Assembly (NCBI GenBank): GCA_905480285.1
Contig: CAJQPT010000217.1
Span: 1 to 48,941, forward strand
Length of the DNA: 48,941 nucleotides
Direction of reading: 5' to 3'
Source of the DNA: an uncultured bacterium
Lineage (GTDB): Bacteria > Planctomycetota > UBA1135 > GCA-002686595
Positions 25,694 through 34,440 of the stretch are shown here, one piece after another. A program made the position numbers and the translations under genes. The notes under the pieces were generated by a model. The model had not been told where the DNA came from and did not search any database. It worked only from the letters and a program-made list of their open reading frames with translations. Within the stretch, counting starts at the first letter, position 1, and every line of letters starts with the position of its first letter.

Positions 25694-28366
25694 ATGGATC
25701 TCTCGACGCGCTACACACCCAAGGACATCGAGGAGCCGCTCTACACCAAGTGGAATGACTCCGGCTGCTTTCAACCGCCCGCCGAGGGCGAGGGGAGCGG
25801 CAAGCCGTTCACGGTGATGATCCCGCCGCCCAACGTCACCGGTGTCCTGCACATGGGGCACGCGCTGAACGGGACCGTGCAGGACATCGTGGTGCGCCAC
25901 CGGCGCAAGTCTGGCTTCGACACCCTCTGGGTGCCGGGGACGGACCACGCGGGGATCGCGACCCAGGCCGTGGTCGAGAAGCGCATCTACGCCGAGGAGG
26001 GCAAGACCCGCGACGACCTCGGCAGGGAGGAGTTCCTGCGGCGCATCTGGGACTGGAAGGAAGAGCACGGGAACATGATCCTGCGCCAGTTCAAGAGCCT
26101 CGGCTGCTCGTGCGACTGGACCCGGACCAAGTTCACCATGGACGAGGACATGTCCCTCGCCGTGCGCACGTCCTTCGTCGACCTCTGGGAGAAGGGCCTG
26201 ATCTACCGCGGCGCCCGCCTCGTCAACTGGGACTGCGTGCTCCAGACCGCAGTCAGCGACGATGAGATCGAGTACGTCACGAAGAAGGGCAAGCTCTGGC
26301 ACCTGCGCTACCCGATCACCGGGCGCGAAGGAGAGTTCCTCGTGGTGGCCACCACGCGGCCCGAGACCATGCTCGGCGATACCGGGGTGGCGGTGCACCC
26401 CGACGATGACCGCTACCGCGACCTCGTGGGCAAGACGGTCCAGCTGCCCTTCGTGGACCGCGAGATCCCCATCGTGGCGGACGACTCGGTGGACCCGGAG
26501 TTCGGCTCCGGCGCGGTGAAGATCACTCCCGGCCACGACCCTGCCGACTACGAGCGCGGCCAGCGGCACAACCTGCCGATCATCAACCTCCTGGAGAAGG
26601 ACGGGTCCCTCAATGCCAACGGCGGGCCCTTCGCCGGCCAGACGCGCGAGAAGGTCCGCAAGGACCTCGTGGCGCAGATGGACGAGATGGGCCTCCTCGG
26701 CGAGGTCGAGGACATCACGCACAACGTCTCCACGTCGGACCGCTCGAAGTCGCCGGTCGAGCCGCTCGTCAGCGAGCAGTGGTTCGTGAAGATGGAGCCG
26801 CTCGCGGAGCCGGCCATCGGCGCGCTCAAGAAGGGCGACCTGCAGTTCCGGCCCGAGCGTTGGGGCAAGGTCTACCTCCACTGGCTCGAGAACGTCCAGG
26901 ACTGGTGCATCTCGCGCCAGCTCTGGTGGGGGCACCGGATCCCCGTGTGGTACGACGAGGACGACGTGGCGGTGGCGTCCGTCGACGGGCTCGAGATCGG
27001 GGACGCGCACCCCAAGACCGGCAAGCCCATCGTCCGCCAGGACCCCGACGTCCTCGACACCTGGGCGTCGTCGTGGCTCTTCCCGATCGCCACCCTGGGC
27101 TGGCCGGACAAGGGCGCCTCGGACCTGGCGCGCTTCTACCCGACGCAGTTCCTCTCGACCGCCCAGGAGATCATCTACCTGTGGGTCGCGCGCATGGTCA
27201 TGGCGGGCTATGCCTTCATGCCGGAGCGCCCCGAGGGCGAGCGGAACCCCTTCTCGACCTGCTACATCCACGCGACCGTGCTCGACGCCAAGGGCAAGCG
27301 CATGAGCAAGTCGGCGGGCAACGGCATCGACCCGCTGGACATGATCGAGCAGTACGGCGCCGACGCCGTGCGCTTCTCGCTCGTGCTCCTCACCAAGGAG
27401 GGGCAGGACGTGCGCCTGGCGCCCGACCGCTTCGAGCAGGGCAGCCGCTTCTGCAACAAGGTCTGGAACGCGGCGCGCTTCGTGATGCTCAACCTCGCGG
27501 GCGACCGCTCGGATGAGCCGTCCACGCGCTTCGAGGACCGGTGGATCCTGAGCCGCCTCGCGCGGGCCATCGGCGAGGTCTCCTCCGCGCTGGACGAGTA
27601 CCGCTTCAACGACGCGGCCTCGATGATGTACCGGTTCGTCTGGAACGACTTCTGCGACTGGTACGTGGAGCTCTCCAAGCACCGGCTCACCGGCGACGAC
27701 GAGGCCTCGGCCCGGGACGCCCGGACGACCCTCGCCCGGGTCCTCAAGGACACCCTCGGCCTCCTGCACCCGTTCACCCCGTACATCACCGAGAAGCTCT
27801 GGGAGGCGCTCCACGAGACCCTCGGTGAGACGCCGGAGCACATGCTCGCCGTCTCTCCCTGGCCCACCGGAGACGGCCTCGCGGTCGACGCCGAGGCCGA
27901 GGACGAGATGCAGGCGGTCCAGGACCTGGTGGGGTGCGTCCGTCAGGTCCGGGCGCTCACCATGGTCGCCGAGCGCCGCCCCCTGCCGGTGATCGCCAAC
28001 GTGACCCGCGAGGACCTGCGGGCGGTGCTCGAGCGTCACCAGGGCGCGATCCAATCCCTGGCCTTCCTCGAGTCACTCACCCTCGATAGCGCAGCTCCAC
28101 GGCCCGAGGCGAGCGCCGTCGCCGTGGCCGGAGGGATCGAGGCGTACGTGGTGCTCGGAGAGGACGTGGACTTCGACAAGCTCAAGACCGTCCTCGAGGG
28201 CCGCGCCGCCAAGGCCGGCAAGGCGCTCATGGGCGCGAAGAAGAAGCTCGAGAACCCCGGCTTCCTGGCGAAGGCGGACGACGACGTGATCGCCGCAGAG
28301 CGGCTGCGCGTCGAGGAGCTGGAGCTCGAGAAGGAGCTCCTCGAGCGCAACGTCGCTGGCTTCTGA
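25694..28366 (+). CDS. valS: Valyl-tRNA synthetase
   Basis: The 890-residue product is a class I synthetase: 'PPPNVTGVLHMGHALNGT' (HIGH motif), 'PGTDHAGIATQAVVEK', the CP1 editing domain ('VATTRPETMLGDTGVAVHPDD'), 'ISRQLWWGHRIPVWY' and 'GKRMSKSAGNGIDP' (KMSKS motif). A C-terminal arm ends in a short charged coiled coil ('LELEKELLER'). It charges tRNA-Val and edits threonyl-tRNA. The ATG at 25694 fits the family N-terminus; an in-frame ATG 22 codons earlier encodes an unlikely extension. A hairpin follows at 28375-28405. Confidence 0.97.
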   Translation: MDLSTRYTPKDIEEPLYTKWNDSGCFQPPAEGEGSGKPFTVMIPPPNVTGVLHMGHALNGTVQDIVVRHRRKSGFDTLWVPGTDHAGIATQAVVEKRIYAEEGKTRDDLGREEFLRRIWDWKEEHGNMILRQFKSLGCSCDWTRTKFTMDEDMSLAVRTSFVDLWEKGLIYRGARLVNWDCVLQTAVSDDEIEYVTKKGKLWHLRYPITGREGEFLVVATTRPETMLGDTGVAVHPDDDRYRDLVGKTVQLPFVDREIPIVADDSVDPEFGSGAVKITPGHDPADYERGQRHNLPIINLLEKDGSLNANGGPFAGQTREKVRKDLVAQMDEMGLLGEVEDITHNVSTSDRSKSPVEPLVSEQWFVKMEPLAEPAIGALKKGDLQFRPERWGKVYLHWLENVQDWCISRQLWWGHRIPVWYDEDDVAVASVDGLEIGDAHPKTGKPIVRQDPDVLDTWASSWLFPIATLGWPDKGASDLARFYPTQFLSTAQEIIYLWVARMVMAGYAFMPERPEGERNPFSTCYIHATVLDAKGKRMSKSAGNGIDPLDMIEQYGADAVRFSLVLLTKEGQDVRLAPDRFEQGSRFCNKVWNAARFVMLNLAGDRSDEPSTRFEDRWILSRLARAIGEVSSALDEYRFNDAASMMYRFVWNDFCDWYVELSKHRLTGDDEASARDARTTLARVLKDTLGLLHPFTPYITEKLWEALHETLGETPEHMLAVSPWPTGDGLAVDAEAEDEMQAVQDLVGCVRQVRALTMVAERRPLPVIANVTREDLRAVLERHQGAIQSLAFLESLTLDSAAPRPEASAVAVAGGIEAYVVLGEDVDFDKLKTVLEGRAAKAGKALMGAKKKLENPGFLAKADDDVIAAERLRVEELELEKELLERNVAGF

Positions 28367-28374
28367 GCCGGCTC

Positions 28375-28405
28375 GCACGCCTCCTCCTCTTGGGGGGGGG
28401 CGTGC
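28375..28405. terminator. Hairpin between convergent valS and glycosyltransferase genes
   Basis: GCACGCC pairs with GGCGTGC. The stem continues through C/T-rich and G-rich tracts with wobble pairs, giving about 13 pairs and a tiny loop. A second hairpin (GGC..GCCCC/GGGGC..GCC, 28470-28497) lies next to the glycosyltransferase stop on the other strand. Together they probably end both transcripts. T-runs are weak. Confidence 0.5.
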
Positions 28406-28502
28406 CGCCAGGCGGCGCCCTGCGGGATAGAGCGGGCTACAGCGGGGCGCCGGACCCGTTGCCGCGGTGGCTGGCCCCTCGCTGGCGGGGCGAGCCGAGC
28501 TC

Positions 28503-29858
28503 TCAGGCCAGCGCCACCGCGCGTCGCCGCTCCAGCCACGCATTCGACTTGGCCGTGGAGGCGATCCCGAGGAGGTTCCCGGCGTCGTCGCCGAGGGCGG
28601 TGAGCGCGCGATGGACGAGGACATACCAGTCCGGCGCGAGCCCCTTGGTATCCACGAACGGCGCCAGGATCTGCATGGCCTCCTCCGGATTGCCGGCTTC
28701 CACCTCGATCTCGGCCGCGAGCAGAGTGCCCGCGAAGGACCAGGGGCCTCCTGCAGCGGGGAGCGCGGCGCGCGCGCTGTCGAAGCGGCCCTCTGCGAGG
28801 TAGAGGCCGCTGATCTTCAGGCGGGACAGCTCGTTGGTGATCGAGGGGAGGACGGGCTGCGCGAAGTGCTTGCCGTCCGCCGCGATGACCTGTTCAAAGC
28901 ACCTGTGCGCCTCGACGAGGTTCCCGAGGCCTGTCTGGGCGAGGCCCTCGACATAGACGAGGTTCGGGTGGCGGTCCGGGGTGAACCGCAGGGAGTCCTG
29001 GACGGTGGCGAGCGCCTGGGCGTGGTCGCCGGCCTCTGTCTGCAGGAGGCCGAGGGCGTAGCCGATGCGCACCATGTTCTCGGCGAAGTGGCCCTCCGGT
29101 CGATTCTCGTTGCGCCTCAGGAAGGGGCCGAAGTGGCGCTCTCCGACGGCGCGGGCCTCCTGGGCCTCTCCATCCTTGATGAGCTGCACCACGAGGTAGC
29201 CCGCGATCTCCCCGTCCTCAGGATCGTCCTCGAGGCACATTCGAAGGAGGCGAGTGTTTCGGTCGTCCTTGCGGAGGCCGGTGCGGTACGCCGGGACGTC
29301 GCCGTAGTGGATGAGCGCGGCCCCGACGGCCACCGTGTCACCCAGCCCGCGGCTGTGGAGCTCGTTGAAGCCGACCGTCAGGGTCTCGTGGACGCGCCTC
29401 CTGAAGCGCATCTCGGGGAGGTTCCTGAAGAGCCTGGGGACGAAGGCAAGCTCACCGAGCTGCCTCGCGCCGGACATGACCTCCTCAGCGTCCGCGTCCA
29501 TCTCGCTCGCGTTGTAGAGGGGGAGACAGCCCAGGAGGACCCGCGGGTTACGAGCCGCCTCGAGGAGGTTCTCTCCCATGTTCGGGGCCAGGCGCTCGTC
29601 CGCGTCGAGGATCAGGATGTGTGTCCCGGAAGCTCGCTCGACGCCCGCGTTCCTCGCCCTCGCAAAGTCGTCGCACCAGGGGAAGTGGATCACGCTCGCG
29701 CCCTCGGCCTTGGCGATGGCGACGGTGTCGTCGGTGCTGCCCGTATCGACCACGATCATCTCGTGGACCACGCCACGTACGGAGCGGAGGCAGTCGGCGA
29801 TAAAGGCCGCCTCGTTCTTGGCGATCATGCACAGGGAGATGCGGGGGCGCGTCTTCAT
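28503..29858 (-). CDS. Family 2 glycosyltransferase fused to TPR repeats
   Basis: The 451-residue product opens with a GT2 domain: 'RISLCMIAKNEAAFIADCLRSV', 'EMIVVDTGSTDDTVAIAK', 'DDFARARNAGVERASGTHILILDADERL'. The DTGS and DADE acidic motifs bind the nucleotide-sugar and metal. From about residue 190 the chain becomes helical with TPR-like periodicity ('ALGLLQTEAGDHAQALATVQDSL', 'GLAQTGLGNLVEAHRCFEQVI'). Such GT2-TPR proteins are common in spore-forming and planctomycete-type genomes; acceptor specificity is unknown. The start may be ATG 29858 or one two codons earlier. A 16-bp terminator stem separates it from the upstream gene, suggesting its own promoter or read-through. Confidence 0.92.
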   Translation of the reverse strand: MKTRPRISLCMIAKNEAAFIADCLRSVRGVVHEMIVVDTGSTDDTVAIAKAEGASVIHFPWCDDFARARNAGVERASGTHILILDADERLAPNMGENLLEAARNPRVLLGCLPLYNASEMDADAEEVMSGARQLGELAFVPRLFRNLPEMRFRRRVHETLTVGFNELHSRGLGDTVAVGAALIHYGDVPAYRTGLRKDDRNTRLLRMCLEDDPEDGEIAGYLVVQLIKDGEAQEARAVGERHFGPFLRRNENRPEGHFAENMVRIGYALGLLQTEAGDHAQALATVQDSLRFTPDRHPNLVYVEGLAQTGLGNLVEAHRCFEQVIAADGKHFAQPVLPSITNELSRLKISGLYLAEGRFDSARAALPAAGGPWSFAGTLLAAEIEVEAGNPEEAMQILAPFVDTKGLAPDWYVLVHRALTALGDDAGNLLGIASTAKSNAWLERRRAVALA

Positions 29859-29896
29859 GGTCATAACGTGCCAACGACGGCGACCCGATTCCACGA

Positions 29897-29936
29897 AGAA
29901 GCCCCCCCGTCGGCCGTGGGCGACGGGGGGGCTTCT
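29897..29936 (-). terminator. Very strong 16-bp terminator stem after the FGE-like gene
   Basis: A perfect 16-bp stem (AGAAGCCCCCCCGTCG at 29897-29912 with its complement at 29921-29936) has an 8-base loop. It starts 12 bases after the stop at 29948. The 3' flank on the minus strand (TTCTTCG) is only mildly T-rich. Confidence 0.75.
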
Positions 29937-29947
29937 CGGGGTCGCGA

Positions 29948-31786
29948 TCAGCGGCGCCAGCCGGACCCGATGGCGCCGTTCTCGACGCGCATGCGGAGGC
30001 TGAGCGGGATGATGCGGGACTTCGCCGTGCGGCGGACCTTGGCGTCGAAGGTCAGGAAGTCATGGGTCTCCTGGACCTTCTCCTTCACGGTCGCGCCCAC
30101 CCAGACGGTCTTTTGCTCGGCGGAGACCCCGGTGGTCGAGGTGCGCTTGTTGTCCTTCTGGTCCTGGGCCTTCTTGGTCTTCATGGAGGCGACGTACTCG
30201 CCGGTCTCTGCGTCCATGAAGATGGTCAGGTTCTCGGTGAGGTCAATCTGGCGCAGGAGGCGCTGCTCAGGCGTGAGGAGCTCCAGCGGCGTGTCGTCGG
30301 AGATCTCGACGGGGGCTTCCTCTTCCCCTGCGGCCTCGTCCTCGACTTCCTCGGCCTCCTCCTCGGAGGAGATCACCTTGCCCTTGCCTCGGTAGGCCAC
30401 CAGGTAGTTGCCCGGATCGAGCTTGGGCTCGGCGAAGGGAATCGTCGTGGAGAAGTAGCCGAAGAGGACCGGCGCGACCCTGGAGGCGCGGTTCAGCTCG
30501 CCGCCGGGGCTCTCAGCCAGTTCATTGCGGGGCACGAAGACGGCGTATTCATAGCCGTCGACCACCGCGTAGCCCTCGGGGCGGTTGCCGTCGATGTTCT
30601 TTGTGGAGTAGCGGTCGATCCCGACCGACTCGGTCGAATCGAAGGTCTCGCCGCCCTTCCGGGCGCCGGAGTTCCGGATGACGTTGCGCCACACCGCGTC
30701 CGCGATGTCGCGCCCGGGCGCCGTGCTCGCCGAGACCCGGAAGCCGAGCCCATCGGTGGTCTCGGTCCGCGGCGTGGCGCGGCGCGTCGTGACGCGAGCG
30801 GCCAGCAGGCCGAACTGGAAGGCACCGCCCATCACCACGCGCTGGTTTGCGTTCCAGCGGGGAGCGGGCTCAAGGGTCTCCTTGCGGCCGCCAGACTTCT
30901 TGACCTTGTACTTGTTCGACTTGAACTTCGGGTAGGCCGTGTACTGGCCGGTCGTCCACTCCCAGACGCTGCCGGACTGGTCCATGACGCCGTACGGGCT
31001 CGCGCCATCAGGGAAGGATCCGACGTTGAAGAGCTTCCTGCGGCGACTCTCCTGGGTGTGGGCGCGGCCTTCGGCCTCCCACTCGTTACCCCAGGGGAAC
31101 CACTGGTCCTTGTTCCCGCGGGCGGAGTGGATCCACTCCTGCTCGGAGGGGATCCGCATGCCGGCCCACTCGCAGTAGGAGGAGGCGTCGCGGAAGTCCA
31201 CGAAGACGACAGGTGCAGACTCGAGGCCCTCCGGGATGGACCACTCCGAGTCCGCCCAGTTCTCGTCCCACCAGCGCTTCTTCATCCCGTTGTCCCACTT
31301 CTTGCGGACGTAGCGCTCGCCGGCGTCCCGAGCGGCCTTGGCCTTCTCGGCCTCGATGCGGCCGAACTCCGTCTGGGCCGCGAGGATGGCGGGCTCTCCC
31401 CAGTGGGTGGGGGGACGGAAGCCGGTGTCCTCGACGAAGGCGAGGTACTGCTCGTTGGTGACCTCGAACTTCCCCATGTGGAAGGGGAGCACCTTGACGT
31501 CGTGCTGCGGGGTCTCGCCGTCCAGTGTCCGCGCGAAGCCCTGGTAGGCCTCGGTCTGGAGCAACTCCTCGACGGCCTTGGGTTTCGAGCCCACGCGGGT
31601 GCTCCCGCCCTTGACCGGGACCGTCCCTGGGGGCGCGACCTTGGAGGCTTCGACCATGGGGGACGAGTCATCCCCCTTCTTCTTGTCCACAGAGTGGACC
31701 GTGAGCGGGTGCCCAAAGGTCGGGGACGTGAGGGTGCAGGCTGCCAGGCAGACGGTGGCTGCCAGGAAGTGGAGGGTTGTGCGCAT
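29948..31786 (-). CDS. Lipoprotein with a formylglycine-generating-enzyme (SUMF1)-like domain
   Basis: The 612-residue product has a lipoprotein signal (LAATVCLAAC). The FGE-sulfatase fold follows from about residue 70 to 360: 'FEVTNEQYLAFVEDTGF', 'VFVDFRDASSYCEWAGMRIPSEQEWIHSARGN', 'WFPWGNEW', 'SPYGVMDQSGSVWEWTTGQY' and 'RVVMGGAFQFGLLAARVTTRR'. True FGEs have two catalytic cysteines in the last motif; none is visible there, so a binding or structural role is more likely than sulfatase activation. The C-terminal 250 residues form a second, unrecognised part with an acidic stretch (EEEAEEVEDEAAGEEEA). ATGs 8 and 27 codons upstream are alternative starts. Terminators flank the gene on both sides. 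Confidence 0.85.
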   Translation of the reverse strand: MRTTLHFLAATVCLAACTLTSPTFGHPLTVHSVDKKKGDDSSPMVEASKVAPPGTVPVKGGSTRVGSKPKAVEELLQTEAYQGFARTLDGETPQHDVKVLPFHMGKFEVTNEQYLAFVEDTGFRPPTHWGEPAILAAQTEFGRIEAEKAKAARDAGERYVRKKWDNGMKKRWWDENWADSEWSIPEGLESAPVVFVDFRDASSYCEWAGMRIPSEQEWIHSARGNKDQWFPWGNEWEAEGRAHTQESRRRKLFNVGSFPDGASPYGVMDQSGSVWEWTTGQYTAYPKFKSNKYKVKKSGGRKETLEPAPRWNANQRVVMGGAFQFGLLAARVTTRRATPRTETTDGLGFRVSASTAPGRDIADAVWRNVIRNSGARKGGETFDSTESVGIDRYSTKNIDGNRPEGYAVVDGYEYAVFVPRNELAESPGGELNRASRVAPVLFGYFSTTIPFAEPKLDPGNYLVAYRGKGKVISSEEEAEEVEDEAAGEEEAPVEISDDTPLELLTPEQRLLRQIDLTENLTIFMDAETGEYVASMKTKKAQDQKDNKRTSTTGVSAEQKTVWVGATVKEKVQETHDFLTFDAKVRRTAKSRIIPLSLRMRVENGAIGSGWRR

Positions 31787-31872
31787 CTGGTTCGACGTGG
31801 TGGAGGTCATGGAGGCCCACCAGGGGTTTCCACGACCTAGCGACGGGCGTCGCCGGCGTTTCAGCAACAGAC

Positions 31873-31906
31873 AAAAAAAGGACCGGGAGCGACGCGTCGC
31901 TCCCGG
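31873..31906 (-). terminator. Rho-independent terminator after the HD-GYP gene
   Basis: A perfect 24-bp palindrome (31883-31906; each arm 12 bases, CCGGGAGCGACG and its complement) is followed on the minus strand by TCC and seven T (31879-31873). This is the clearest intrinsic terminator in the window and faces transcripts from the gene ending at 32003. Confidence 0.9.
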
Positions 31907-32002
31907 AGGAGGGCAAGCAGTTTAGCGGCGGAGGAACGACCTCACTACCCCCTGGGCTGGATGGACCCGGGAGCCGGCTCTTGGGGGCCCGGTTCCCGCT
32001 CC

Positions 32003-33118
32003 TCAGGTGCGAACTGTCGCGGTGTGAGGCGAGCCCGGGGGCGCCGTTGGCGTCCCCTTGGGCGGGTGGGGGCCATCGGCGCCCCTCTCGGCAGGGACGA
32101 GCAGTCCTGCAGCGGCGAGATCGGCCCTCGGCGCCATCAGCCACTCATCCCCGTGCACCTCGAGGAGTCTCAGGAACGTATCGATGATGTCAGGCGCGAA
32201 GGCTCGACCGGCCTGGGACTCGAAGAAGTCGATGGTCTTCTGGAGGGACCAGGCGCCCTTGTAGGAGCGACGCGTGGTCAGCGAGTCAAAGACCTCCACG
32301 ACGCAGAGGATCCGCCCTGGCCGGGAGATCTCCTCACCGCGCAGGCGGAACGGGTAGCCCAGGCCGTCCCAGCGCTCGTGGTGCTCGACCACGTACTGGA
32401 CGACACGCTTGAGCTGCGGGTGCTCGCCGAGCCTCTCGGCGCCGACCAGCGGGTGCCGCTGCATCTCACGCCGCTCGGCGGGGGTCAGGGGACCCTTCTT
32501 GGTGAGGAAGCCGAGGTCGTCGAGGAAGATCTTGCCGTAGTCGTGGGCGATGGCTCCCAGCTCGAGGTGCTCGATGGTCTTCCGGTCGAGCCCGAAGTCC
32601 TCGGCCACCATCTTGCAGTACTTGCGCGTCCGCTCTCCGTGCCCCGCGGTGTACGGGTCCACGCGCTCGATGGACTTGGCCACCAGGCCCGAGAGGATGT
32701 CCACGAGGTCCTGGTAGGGGAGCTCCTCGGAACGGAGCCTTTGCTCTCGGACCGAGCGCTGGATGGTGGCGCCGAGGAGCTCGGGGTCCACCGGCTTCTG
32801 GAGGTAGTCCACGGCGCCGACCTTCATGGCCTGGACCGCCGCTTCGACCCTGGGATAGCCCGTCATGAGCAGGCAGATCGCTTCGGGACGGAGCCGGCGA
32901 GTGGCGGCGAGGATCTCCTCGCCCTCGCTCGTCCCGTCAAAGACGACGTCGGTGACCACGGCGTCGAAGGGGGAAGTCTCCACCTCGCGGATCGCGGCGG
33001 CTGACGTCGAGGCCAGGACCACGTCGAGGCCCTGGGCCGTGAGCGACGCGCCGAGGACATCGAGGGTGAGCTGCTCGTCGTCGGCCAGCAGGACCTTCAG
33101 CGGGGGACTTCCTTCCAT
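32003..33118 (-). CDS. Response regulator with HD-GYP domain, predicted c-di-GMP phosphodiesterase
   Basis: The 371-residue product has an N-terminal receiver domain ('LKVLLADDEQLTLDVLG', phospho-acceptor Asp in 'FDAVVTDVVF', 'LLMTGYPRVEAAVQAMKVGAVDYLQKPVD'), then an HD-GYP domain: 'DPYTAGHGERTRKYC', 'LGAIAHDYGKIFLDD', 'MQRHPLVGAERL', 'VVEHHERWDGLGYPFRL'. Metal-ligand His/Asp residues and the GYP motif are intact, so c-di-GMP hydrolysis is likely. HD-GYP proteins hydrolyse c-di-GMP to pGpG or GMP. The ATG at 33118 starts just before the receiver; an upstream ATG at 33208 would overlap the divergent rluD-type gene. No histidine kinase is adjacent. It has a strong terminator at 31873-31906 and is the visible c-di-GMP enzyme to pair with the riboswitch at 21.6 kb. 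Confidence 0.94.
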   Translation of the reverse strand: MEGSPPLKVLLADDEQLTLDVLGASLTAQGLDVVLASTSAAAIREVETSPFDAVVTDVVFDGTSEGEEILAATRRLRPEAICLLMTGYPRVEAAVQAMKVGAVDYLQKPVDPELLGATIQRSVREQRLRSEELPYQDLVDILSGLVAKSIERVDPYTAGHGERTRKYCKMVAEDFGLDRKTIEHLELGAIAHDYGKIFLDDLGFLTKKGPLTPAERREMQRHPLVGAERLGEHPQLKRVVQYVVEHHERWDGLGYPFRLRGEEISRPGRILCVVEVFDSLTTRRSYKGAWSLQKTIDFFESQAGRAFAPDIIDTFLRLLEVHGDEWLMAPRADLAAAGLLVPAERGADGPHPPKGTPTAPPGSPHTATVRT

Positions 33119-33194
33119 CGTCCCTTGGATAGCAGTCGAGAGGTCCCGATGGAAGCGGCTAGGCTCGGGTATCGTCCTACACCAAGCTGATCCC

Positions 33195-34187
33195 ATGACA
33201 GGCCCCACTCAACTCACCCTCGAGATCCCCGCCGAGCACAACGGCGCCCGCCTCGATGTGGCGCTGGCTGCGCTCGTCCAGGGACAGTCACGGAGCCAGC
33301 TCCAGCGCCTGATCAAGGACGGGGGCGTGCAGGTGGCCGGTCGGGAGATCCGCCGCCCGAACACCCCCGTGGAGGGCGGGGCGCAGGTGGAGCTCACCCT
33401 TAGCGGCGATAGGGAGGTCTCCACGGACGTCGGAGGCGCGGCGATCGTGGAGCTCGAGGTGATCCACGAGGACGAGTCGATCATCGTGATCAACAAGCCC
33501 GCGGGGCTCGTGTGCCACCCCAACCCCCGGCAGACCCGCGGGACCCTGTCGGACCTCGCGGTGGAGCGCTTCGGGCCGCTGCCCGAGGTGCAGGGCGAGA
33601 ACCGGCCTGGGATCGTCCACCGCCTCGACCGGCTCACCAGCGGCGTGATCGTCTTGGGGAGGACGCTCCCGGCGCTCAACGCCCTGAAGAAGCAGTTCAA
33701 GGACAGGGAGGTCTCGAAGATGTACCTGGCCCTCGTGCACGGCGTGCCGCGGTTTGACTCGGAGTGGCGGACCGGGGCCATCGGTGCCTCCCCCAAGAAC
33801 CCCGAGCGCATGCGCGTGGTCCCCTCGGCGCTGGAGGGCGAACTCGTCGAGCGCGGCGAGGCGCGGACGGCCGAGACGCTGATCGAGCGCGTGGAGGAGT
33901 TGGGCCCGGCGACCCTGGTCGCCGCGCACCCCAAGACCGGTCGCACCCACCAGATCCGCGTGCACCTGCAGGAGGCCGGGCTGCCGATCGTGGGGGACCG
34001 GGCCTACTCCAACGGCGGTGCCCAGAAGCACCCGCTCCCGAGGAGCGTGCACGGCATGGAGCGGCCAGCGCTCCACGCCCGGCGCATCACCTTTCGCCAC
34101 CCCGACACCGGCGAGGATGTGACCTTCGAGGCGCCGCTGCCGGCGGACATGGACGCGCTCATCGGCGCCCTTCGGGCGGCTTGCTGA
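33195..34187 (+). CDS. rluD: RluD-family 23S rRNA pseudouridine synthase
   Basis: The 330-residue product has an N-terminal S4 RNA-binding segment ('GARLDVALAALVQGQSRSQLQRLIKDGGVQVAGR') and the RluA/RluD catalytic core ('VINKPAGLVCHP', catalytic Asp in 'GIVHRLDRLTSGVIVLGRT', 'AHPKTGRTHQIRVHLQ', 'GDRAYS'). It isomerises uridines in 23S rRNA; RluD type is preferred because of the S4 domain and length, but RluC-like specificity is possible. Divergent from the HD-GYP gene with 76 bases between the starts. Confidence 0.93.
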   Translation: MTGPTQLTLEIPAEHNGARLDVALAALVQGQSRSQLQRLIKDGGVQVAGREIRRPNTPVEGGAQVELTLSGDREVSTDVGGAAIVELEVIHEDESIIVINKPAGLVCHPNPRQTRGTLSDLAVERFGPLPEVQGENRPGIVHRLDRLTSGVIVLGRTLPALNALKKQFKDREVSKMYLALVHGVPRFDSEWRTGAIGASPKNPERMRVVPSALEGELVERGEARTAETLIERVEELGPATLVAAHPKTGRTHQIRVHLQEAGLPIVGDRAYSNGGAQKHPLPRSVHGMERPALHARRITFRHPDTGEDVTFEAPLPADMDALIGALRAAC

Positions 34188-34356
34188 GGGTCTCCACGGG
34201 ACTTCCGAAGGTCCTCCAAGGGGCTTCCACGGGGCCTCGCACGCGCGGCGCCCAGGCCGTCGCTTCTCCACCGCAGCCCCGCCCGGGAGGGTGCCCTGAC
34301 GGGGAGGACGCCAGCGAGGCGGTGCCGCGAATCGCGACCCGGGCTTGTGCCCGCGG

Positions 34357-34440
34357 TCTACTCCCCGGCAGCGACTCCCCGACAGCGACTCTCCGACAGC
34401 GACTCTCCGGCAGCGACTCTCCGACAGCTACTCTCCGACA
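34357..34440 (-). repeat. 14-bp tandem repeat containing the stop codon of the next gene
   Basis: Six 14-bp units (plus-strand consensus gcgactctccgaca). The unit at 34427-34440 contains the TAG stop (34430-34428) of the minus-strand gene. In the following four copies the corresponding bases read TCG, not TAG; the most distal, degenerate copy reads TAG. The array lies between two convergent genes and its unit is not a multiple of three. Confidence 0.9.

Noticed and set aside
25514-28054. Minus-strand frame of 846 codons opposite valS
   Set aside because: It is a shadow of the valS codon bias; composition is dominated by Val, Leu, Arg, His and Asp with no motif.
30062-31840. Plus-strand frame of 592 codons opposite the FGE-like lipoprotein
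   Set aside because: The minus-strand gene has a lipobox and SUMF1-like motifs, while the plus-strand frame has none.
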